Positions 1-4,083 of a stretch of 5,727 nucleotides of DNA are shown in pieces (position 1 is the stretch's first letter; each line of letters begins with the position of its first letter). The stretch lies in NCBI GenBank assembly GCA_964573115.1, contig CAZNIP010000156.1, positions 1-5,727 of the forward strand, given 5' to 3'. The position numbers and the translations under genes were made by a program. The notes below the pieces were generated by a model, which had not been told where the DNA came from, did not search any database, and saw nothing but the letters and a program-made list of their open reading frames with translations. This DNA comes from CAYOID01 sp964573115 (GTDB lineage: Bacteria > Desulfobacterota > Desulfovibrionia > Desulfovibrionales > Desulfothermaceae).

Positions 1-4
1 GACA

Positions 5-65
5 GAGTCATTGAAGTGACTCAGCCCAAACAAAGTTTCATCACTGATCTCACTGGCTGCGTGAG
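5..65. repeat. Two small inverted repeats in the AT-rich leader
   Basis: Two short perfect inverted repeats lie near the start of the window. The first is GAGTCA (5-10) and TGACTC (17-22) around a 6-base centre. The second is CTCAC (49-53) and GTGAG (61-65) around a 7-base centre. Either could be a dimeric regulator half-site pair or a small RNA hairpin. Arms this short also occur by chance, so they matter mainly because a third, much better palindrome follows at 103-146. Confidence 0.3.
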
Positions 66-102
66 GACGATACTTTGTGTCACCAATCGATGTCTTCTTT
101 TA

Positions 103-146
103 GTTCACAGCGTCAGTTTTGCTATAGGCAACAATGACGCTTTAAC
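103..146. repeat. Imperfect palindrome / hairpin upstream of the exported-protein gene
   Basis: The core arms AGCGTCA (109-115) and TGACGCT (135-141) are perfect complements. Inside them TTGC (119-122) pairs with GCAA (128-131), with one more pair at 117/133 and mismatches at 116/134 and 118/132, leaving a TATAG loop (123-127). That is 12 of 14 positions paired. Outside the core, GTT (103-105) can pair with AAC (144-146) across a small internal loop. The repeat ATCGATG occurs on both sides (86-92 and 149-155). It lies about 30 bases before the ATG at 173 and overlaps the best promoter candidate, so an operator or 5' UTR structure is plausible. It could instead be a terminator for a gene left of the window, although it lacks a long T-run. 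Confidence 0.55.
119..146 (+). promoter_or_regulatory. Weak candidate sigma-70 promoter for the exported NTF2-like protein
   Basis: A -35-like TTGCTA (119-124; 4/6 to TTGACA) and a -10-like TTTAAC (141-146; 4/6 to TATAAT) are separated by 16 bases. This would start transcription near 153, just before the Shine-Dalgarno site. Both hexamers lie in the palindrome, so a repressor binding there would block the promoter. The match is weak and is offered only as the best candidate in this leader. Confidence 0.22.
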
Positions 147-172
147 AGATCGATGCGGAAGGATGCACGCCT

Positions 173-637
173 ATGAATGGGAAAGCCTTTGTTCTGGTTG
201 TTTTGAGCTTTGTCGTTGTTCTGACCAGTCAGGTCTCAGCCCCTCTGTCTCCAGCCTGGGCTTCCGTCAGGGAGACCCAACTGAGGGATTTTCTGGAACG
301 CTACGTGGCCTTGAGCAACGCCAGGGATTTCGAGAAGCTCAAAGACCTCTACGTACCGCAGCCCTATGTGGAGCAAAAGGGCAAGGTCATCGAGGGGGAT
401 TTCGGGCCCAATCTGGCCGAGAACATGGCCTCCTGGGACGAGCATCACGTGGAGTTCGGCCTGATGGACATCGTGAGCATCGAGTCCCGCTCTGAAGAGG
501 TCGTGGTGGAGTTCAAGATGGAGGGGACGGGCAAGGTCTGGATCTTTCCCATCACCAGGACCTTCACCAAGGAGCTCGTCCTCATCCCGGCCAACGGCCA
601 GGGCTGGAAGATCAGCAAAGACATCACCAGGGAGTAA
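173..637 (+). CDS. Exported SnoaL/NTF2-like small protein, function unknown
   Basis: A 154-residue protein with a clear Sec signal peptide: Lys4, a hydrophobic core at about residues 5-18, and an A-W-A cleavage motif at 28-30, predicting a mature protein of about 124 residues that begins SVRETQ. The mature part has the size and order of an NTF2-like cone fold: an N-terminal helical stretch with the phrase FLERYVALSNARDFEKLKDL (about 40-59), then alternating beta-type segments (VVVEFKMEG, WIFPITRTFTKELVLI) to the end. NTF2-like proteins are either small-molecule enzymes or binding proteins, and no catalytic residues can be assigned here. It probably acts in the periplasm. The ATG at 173 is supported by GGAAGGA (157-163) nine bases upstream. 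It is a single gene, convergent with the next one. The fold is moderately certain and the function is unknown. Confidence 0.85.
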   Translation: MNGKAFVLVVLSFVVVLTSQVSAPLSPAWASVRETQLRDFLERYVALSNARDFEKLKDLYVPQPYVEQKGKVIEGDFGPNLAENMASWDEHHVEFGLMDIVSIESRSEEVVVEFKMEGTGKVWIFPITRTFTKELVLIPANGQGWKISKDITRE

Positions 638-640
638 GAA

Positions 641-827
641 GGGTCGTTGGTTGAGGGGGGATGGTTGAGGGCAGAAAAGAGGCCGGGCTCGTATGGAACT
701 GAATCCCAAGTGTTCAGGTCTCAGGTGTCGGTGTCCAGCCGGGTCAGAGGACACGCTCGTATGAAATTTCGGAAGAAGAACCCCTCACCCCTCACCCCTC
801 GACCCTCGACCTGTTAGAGGCCGGGCT
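641..827. repeat. Repeat mosaic between two convergent genes
   Basis: The 147-base gap between convergent genes, plus the last codons of the SRPBCC gene, is built from short repeats. GGTTGAGGG occurs at 649-657 and 663-671. A 19-base stretch starting GGTCG (642-660) is inverted at 793-811 with 15 of 19 positions matching. GAGGCCGGGCT is directly repeated at 679-689 and 817-827. GCTCGTATG is directly repeated at 687-695 and 755-763. A 7-base unit like TCAGGTG is tandem at 714-734, and GTGTCC/GGACAC (731-736/749-754) can form a hairpin. No open reading frame or transposase is present. It may be a small non-autonomous repeat element or a bidirectional transcription-end region. Confidence 0.5.
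781..811 (-). repeat. Tandem GAGGGGT-type repeat overlapping the SRPBCC 3' end
   Basis: On the - strand the sequence runs GGTCGAGGGTCGAGGGGTG and then two more GAGGGG units. The unit is about 6-7 bases long with T/C variation. The tract encodes the last residues of the SRPBCC protein (Gly/Arg/Ser/Glu-rich) and supplies its TGA stop. It is the - strand member of the sequence family also seen after the stop codons at 637 and 2825. Confidence 0.6.
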
Positions 828-1276
828 GAAAACATCCCCTCCAGAGTCTCCTGCCGATAATCGAAGATCGTTGCCAGGCGCCTGCGGACAAAGAGCCGGT
901 GAAGGAGATCCCCGAGGGGACCAAAGGGCAGGGCGTAGCTGACGATGTCCTGCATGCGGACCCTGCCGTCCTCTTCCCGGAAGCGGTGCTGATGGTGCCA
1001 GAAGGCATACGGGCCCATGCGCTGCTCGTCCACAAAGAAGAACGGCTTGTCCACATGGGTGATCTCCGTGATCCAGGATGTGGTCACTCCAGGCAGGGCC
1101 TGAACCGTATAGGTCAGGATCTGGCCGGCATACATGGGTTCAGGCTGGCCGCAGGTCACCTTGAAACGCAGCCACTGCGGGGTGATCCGGCACAGGTTTC
1201 CCGGGTCGGAGAAGAACTCCCAGGCTGACTCCAGGCTGACCGGCAGGGTCTGGGTTCGTTCAAGGGTGTGCAGCAC
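785..1276 (-). CDS. SRPBCC-superfamily ligand-binding protein (COG4276-like)
   Basis: A 163-residue cytoplasmic protein of the START/Bet v1-type SRPBCC fold, which makes a deep hydrophobic ligand pocket. It has the usual opening (LERTQTLPVSLESAWEFFSD, about 5-24), the N-terminal helix motif GNLCRITPQW (26-35), and the signature block HRFREEDGRVRMQDIVSYAL followed by PFGPLG (about 97-122) and LFVRRRLATIFDYR (128-141). The last block is typical of the stand-alone SRPBCC proteins annotated as CDP-paratose epimerase-like or cyclase/dehydrase-like. No ligand is known. The GTG at 1276 is chosen because GAGGAGG (1284-1290) sits seven bases upstream. An ATG at 1345 would add 23 unlike, Arg/Gly-rich residues. 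The last residues come from an intergenic repeat. Relatives often neighbour SDR epimerases; here an SDR lies about 1.8 kb away. Confidence 0.86.
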   Translation of the reverse strand: MLHTLERTQTLPVSLESAWEFFSDPGNLCRITPQWLRFKVTCGQPEPMYAGQILTYTVQALPGVTTSWITEITHVDKPFFFVDEQRMGPYAFWHHQHRFREEDGRVRMQDIVSYALPFGPLGDLLHRLFVRRRLATIFDYRQETLEGMFSARPLTGRGSRGEG

Positions 1277-1421
1277 GCCGTGTCCTCCTCGAGGTGATGC
1301 CCGCTCTCTCCCCGGCTGCGGCTTCGTGCCGCGGAAGCCGGTCAAACCTCAGTCAGCGGTCTTGTTCAGGGCTGAGGAGCAGTGTAGAGTTCCACGCGGA
1401 GAATGACAACAAGGACCGGCC
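1277..1421. promoter_or_regulatory. Divergent control region between SRPBCC and radical SAM genes
   Basis: These 145 bases must hold the promoters of both divergent genes. For the + strand the best candidate is TTGTTC (1362-1367; only 3/6) and TAGAGT (1385-1390; 4/6) with a 17-base spacer, giving a leader of about 25 bases. AAGGA (1411-1415), six bases before the ATG, is the ribosome binding site. A GC-rich hairpin, GCGGC (1318-1322) with GCCGC (1328-1332) around TTCGT and extended to 1316/1334 by a C-G and a G-T pair, lies between the two starts. No convincing - strand promoter was recognised. The region is certain by position; the individual promoter elements are weak. Confidence 0.4.
1284..1290 (-). 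promoter_or_regulatory. Strong Shine-Dalgarno site that fixes the SRPBCC start
   Basis: On the - strand GAGGAGG precedes the GTG codon (1276-1274) by seven bases. This is the best ribosome binding site in the window, and it decides for the GTG over the upstream in-frame ATG at 1345. Confidence 0.8.
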
Positions 1422-2825
1422 ATGATCAGCTCATTGCGGGAACAGCTCATCAGGAAGAACCAGACTGAGTTCAAGGATCTCTACCAGTCCTTTCGCTGGC
1501 CGGTGGAAGAGGAAACCAGGACTGCTGCCGAACACAGGCAGGCCCTGCTGTCTGCACTGGAGAGCAGGATACAGGTGTCGGCCAAAGGGACGAAACCGCA
1601 CCTCGGCGACCTCTCGCCCGGCTGCAGACTCTGCATGCAGGGGGTGTGGTCCTGTCTGTTCGTCAACGGCAGATGCAACTGCAGCTGTTTCTACTGCCCC
1701 TCGGAACAGAACGCCCGGGACCTTCCCATGACCAACAGGGTCACCTTTGCCAGGCCCAGGGAGTATGTGGACTATCTGGAGAGGTTCGGTTTTCAGGGCG
1801 TTGGTCTGAGCGGAGGCGAGCCGCTGATGACCTTTGAGACCACCTTGAAATTTGCCTCGGCCATCAAGCGGCGTTTCGGCGACAAGGTCTTTGTCTGGCT
1901 CTACACCAACGGAACCCTGGTGGATGAGGACAAGCTCGGGAAGCTTGCGGATGCAGGCCTGGACGAAATTCGCTTCGACATCGGGGCCACAGGCTATGAC
2001 CTGTCCAGGGCGGCCTCGGCCGTTGGGACCATCAGCACGGTCACGGTGGAGATCCCGGCCGTCCCGGAGGACATGGCCCTGGTCAAGAAGGCCATTCCGG
2101 CCATGAAAGACGCCGGCATCGACCACCTCAACCTCCACCAGCTCAGGGTCACGCCCTTCAACGCCCCCAAACTGGTTCGCCGCGGGTACTCCTTTCTGCA
2201 CGGCGACAAGGTCACGGTCCTGGAGTCGGAGCTGACAGCCCTTGAGCTGATGCAGTTCTCTGCTGACCAGGTGGGCCTGCCGGTGAACTACTGCTCCTTT
2301 GCCTTTCGCAACAGGTTCCAGAACGCTGCGGCCAAGATCAGGAGCGGAAATCTGGTCAGGAAAGGCCATGAATCGCTCACTGAAACCGGGCTGATCCGGA
2401 GCCTGGCCCTGAAAGGGCCGGTCGATCTCCTGAAGCGGCAGGCGGAGGCCCTGGCCTCGTCAGGAGCCGGGCAGGACCTTTGGAGCCTGGCATCAGGGGG
2501 CAGTGAGCTCCTGTTCCACCCCGACCTGTGGGCCTGGATCGATGTCACCTCCCAGGAACTGACCATCACCTACCTGGCCAGCACGATCACCCCGAATCTG
2601 AGCTACTTCAACCCCTTCAAGGAGATTCGCCTCTCACCGGGCAGGTCCATCTATGTCGAGCGAAGCAGGACCGGTCATCCCATCAGGCTCTGTGGGCAGG
2701 ACATCGACCTGTTCCATGACCGTTTCCTGAAAGGGGACAGCTCGTTGCCCGTGCCCATGAACGAGGGCTGGGCCAGGCTGACCCTGTGCGAGGAGATCCC
2801 CTCAGGGCTTCAGGAGTATTTCTGA
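1422..2825 (+). CDS. Uncharacterised radical SAM protein with Cys-rich N-terminal motif
   Basis: A 467-residue radical SAM enzyme. The canonical CX3CX2C cluster motif is C85, C89, C92 (RCNCSCFYCP), which holds the 4Fe-4S cluster that cleaves S-adenosylmethionine. The SAM-binding GGEP motif is at 131-134 (LSGGEPL), followed by barrel-strand segments WLYTNGT (159-165), EIRFDIG (182-188), TVEIPAVPED (208-217) and HLNLHQL (235-241). Just upstream are C68, C71 and C78, and C87 lies inside the core motif, so a second metal site is possible. The motif GC-x2-C-x6-C ahead of the core, with VEIP and NYCSFAFRNRFQ (289-300), recalls the unassigned COG2108-like group related to pyruvate formate-lyase activating enzymes. 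The C-terminal ~115 residues (about 350-467) form a separate domain with C424 and C456. The substrate is unknown. The gene stands alone, diverges from the SRPBCC gene and ends in a strong hairpin. Confidence 0.9.
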   Translation: MISSLREQLIRKNQTEFKDLYQSFRWPVEEETRTAAEHRQALLSALESRIQVSAKGTKPHLGDLSPGCRLCMQGVWSCLFVNGRCNCSCFYCPSEQNARDLPMTNRVTFARPREYVDYLERFGFQGVGLSGGEPLMTFETTLKFASAIKRRFGDKVFVWLYTNGTLVDEDKLGKLADAGLDEIRFDIGATGYDLSRAASAVGTISTVTVEIPAVPEDMALVKKAIPAMKDAGIDHLNLHQLRVTPFNAPKLVRRGYSFLHGDKVTVLESELTALELMQFSADQVGLPVNYCSFAFRNRFQNAAAKIRSGNLVRKGHESLTETGLIRSLALKGPVDLLKRQAEALASSGAGQDLWSLASGGSELLFHPDLWAWIDVTSQELTITYLASTITPNLSYFNPFKEIRLSPGRSIYVERSRTGHPIRLCGQDIDLFHDRFLKGDSSLPVPMNEGWARLTLCEEIPSGLQEYF

Positions 2826-2826
2826 T

Positions 2827-2853
2827 GTCAGCCCGGCCGCTGGCCGGGCTGAC
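2827..2853 (+). terminator. Strong hairpin directly after the radical SAM stop codon
   Basis: GTCAGCCCGGCC (2827-2838) and its perfect complement (2842-2853) form a 12-bp GC-rich stem with a 3-base loop, beginning one base after the TGA. No T-run follows on either strand, so it is not a textbook intrinsic terminator. It may act as a U-tract-independent terminator, a 3' mRNA stabiliser, or a shared end for the two convergent units. Confidence 0.7.
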
Positions 2854-2884
2854 GGTCGAAGGTTGAGGGTTGTGGGAAGAAAAG
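2854..2884 (+). repeat. GGTCG-NN-GGTTGAGGG repeat after the radical SAM hairpin
   Basis: Positions 2854-2872 match 642-660 at 15 of 19 positions, including GGTCG and the full GGTTGAGGG. Both copies are then followed by AGAAAAG (2878-2884 here, 673-679 there). Both lie in sense orientation just beyond a gene's stop codon, which argues for a dispersed repeat family rather than chance. Confidence 0.5.
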
Positions 2885-2892
2885 TCCCCCGA

Positions 2893-2963
2893 CCTGTCAA
2901 GCAGGGCTTCGACCTGGCGGTCCACTCCACGGGGCTGGGGAAAAGGCAGGAAGCTTTGACAGG
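2893..2963. repeat. Spaced inverted repeat CCTGTCAA / TTGACAGG
   Basis: CCTGTCAA (2893-2900) is inverted at 2956-2963 with a 55-base spacer, and the match continues inward as GC/GC with one extra base on the right. The direct repeat CGACCTG (2890-2896 and 2910-2916) overlaps the left arm. The 71-base unit has no coding capacity. It may be a remnant of a small terminal-inverted-repeat element or a long-range stem in the convergent gap. Confidence 0.4.
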
Positions 2964-2998
2964 ATCACCAGGATAAGAGGGGATGAGAGGGGAAGAGG
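2960..2998 (+). repeat. Degenerate purine-rich tandem repeat
   Basis: CAGGATCAC and CAGGATAAG (period 9) run into GAGGGGATGA (2977-2986) and GAGGGGAAGA (2987-2996; period 10, one mismatch). The second half resembles the GAGGGG units at 781-811. The tract lies between convergent genes and does not code. Confidence 0.5.
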
Positions 2999-3006
2999 CG
3001 ATTCAT

Positions 3007-3054
3007 TTTCAGCCGTCCCTCACGGCCGGCTGAAAGGCTCCCCCCCGCCGGGGG
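3007..3054 (-). terminator. Paired hairpins downstream of the kinase-SDR operon
   Basis: Two stems lie 43 to 90 bases beyond the SDR stop. The nearer one is CCCCC/GGGGG (3042-3046/3050-3054) with a 3-base loop. The farther one is TTTCAGCCG/CGGCTGAAA (3007-3015/3027-3035), nine perfect pairs around 11 bases. Its left arm can instead form GCCGT/ACGGC (3012-3016/3022-3026), so two competing folds exist. As with the hairpin at 2827, no T-run follows on the - strand. Their position at the end of the operon makes transcription termination or 3'-end protection the likeliest role. Confidence 0.5.
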
Positions 3055-3096
3055 CGGATGAGATTCCTGGCAGGCATCCTGGGAAGCAGCCATTTT

Positions 3097-4083
3097 TCAG
3101 CGGTGGTCGAGCACCGGGTGGATCCAGCGAAAGCTGACGCAGTCGTCCAGGACCGAGGGGATGCCCTGATAAAAGGTGGGGAACTCGGGCTGCAGCCCCA
3201 GATCATTCCAGACCAGCCCCTTGCGGACCGGGATGTGCAGGTTCCAGCCGCGAACCCCGTCCGGCGTCTCCAGGGTCTGCCTGCCCTGGAAGCGATACCA
3301 GCCATGCAGGGCGTAGGCCCCCAACAAGGCCAGCTGGGGGGGGACCCGGATCATGCGCAGTCTGGGGTAGTATTCCTTGACCAGGCCGAAGAAGCCGTTC
3401 CAGTCGGCCGGGAGGTCGTCGGCGATGGGGCTGATTGTGGACAGACGCTGCCGCCCGGCCTCGACCATGGCCCGGGCCGCGTCTCTGACGTGGAGGTGGC
3501 AGTAGGCATTCGTTCCCAGTCCGGGGAGGAGCAGCGGGCCCATCCGGATCTTGGAGAACACGGCGTCTCTGGCCCCGTAGACATGGGGCAGGCGAAGGGC
3601 GCAAAAGGTCATGCCCGCATTCCCGGCGGCCTGTTCAAGAAGGCCTTCAGCTTCCAGCTTGGCCCGGCCATAGCCTGTTCCCGGGGCGGGTGGCGTGTCT
3701 GCGTCCACGACCCCGTCCCGGTTGGACAGGGAATCGTGAACCAGCATGCTGCTGGCATAGACAAAGCATTCCACCCCGGCCTTGGCCGCGGCCTGCATGA
3801 GGGTCCTGGAACCGTCCACAATGGACGGGCGAACCTGACTGAAGGCCTCGAAAGAGGCCCGGGCCCCGAGGTGCAGGACGGTGTCCACGCCCTGGACAGC
3901 TCTGTCCAGGCTGATGGAGCTGAGCAGGTCTCCCAGGACCGGCTGGGCATCCAGGTGAGCAATGAGCGATCCGCGAAGCATGCGCCGCACCAGCAGGCGC
4001 GGTCGCAGTCCCTCTTCAGCCAGAATTCTGGCCACTTCGAAACCGATGAAACCGGTGGCCCCGGTGACCAGGACGTTTTTCAT
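3097..4083 (-). CDS. NAD(P)-dependent SDR epimerase/dehydratase-type protein
   Basis: A 328-residue extended short-chain dehydrogenase/reductase. The Rossmann nucleotide-binding motif is TGATGFIG (residues 7-14, GxxGxxG) after beta-strand KNVLV. An acidic GD pair lies at 51-52, HLGA at 71-74, catalytic Ser in YASSMLVH (109-116), and the catalytic pair in YGRAK (Y138, K142). LRLPHVYG (163-170) and HLHVRDAARAM (196-206) are the usual substrate-side motifs of NDP-sugar epimerases and 3-beta-hydroxysteroid dehydrogenase-like enzymes, so the active site looks intact. The length fits the family. Arginines after the second strand (LLVRR, 30-34) would suit NADP but do not settle it. The start is taken at ATG 4083, four bases after GAGAAGG; an ATG directly before it (4086) is only one base from that site. 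It overlaps the upstream kinase stop, so the two are translationally coupled. The substrate is unknown: a sugar nucleotide, sterol-like or isoprenoid compound are all possible. Confidence 0.9.
   Translation of the reverse strand: MKNVLVTGATGFIGFEVARILAEEGLRPRLLVRRMLRGSLIAHLDAQPVLGDLLSSISLDRAVQGVDTVLHLGARASFEAFSQVRPSIVDGSRTLMQAAAKAGVECFVYASSMLVHDSLSNRDGVVDADTPPAPGTGYGRAKLEAEGLLEQAAGNAGMTFCALRLPHVYGARDAVFSKIRMGPLLLPGLGTNAYCHLHVRDAARAMVEAGRQRLSTISPIADDLPADWNGFFGLVKEYYPRLRMIRVPPQLALLGAYALHGWYRFQGRQTLETPDGVRGWNLHIPVRKGLVWNDLGLQPEFPTFYQGIPSVLDDCVSFRWIHPVLDHR

Noticed and set aside
103..146. Integron attC-like site
   Set aside because: The hairpin has GTT on the 5' side and AAC on the 3' side, opposite to the attC arrangement (RYYYAAC at 5', GTTRRRY at 3'), and no integrase or cassette array is visible.
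16..754. Frames at 16-495 (+) and 236-754 (-) overlapping the exported-protein gene
   Set aside because: Neither has a recognisable domain, while the 173-637 frame has a signal peptide, a good ribosome binding site and an NTF2-like pattern.
641..811. CRISPR array or complete insertion sequence
   Set aside because: Repeat units are short and irregular, there are no uniform spacers, and there is no transposase or cas gene in the window.
1277..1345. N-terminal extension of the SRPBCC protein to an ATG at 1345
   Set aside because: The extra 23 residues are Arg/Gly/Pro-rich and unlike the family, and they would ignore the ideal Shine-Dalgarno site seven bases before the GTG at 1276.
1431..2369. 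- strand reading frame of 312 codons opposite the radical SAM gene
   Set aside because: Low-complexity product with no domain; the + strand frame holds the radical SAM motifs.
3042..3054. G-quadruplex-forming tract
   Set aside because: Only single long G or C runs are present (C7 and G5), without four spaced G-runs on one strand; a simple GC hairpin explains it better.
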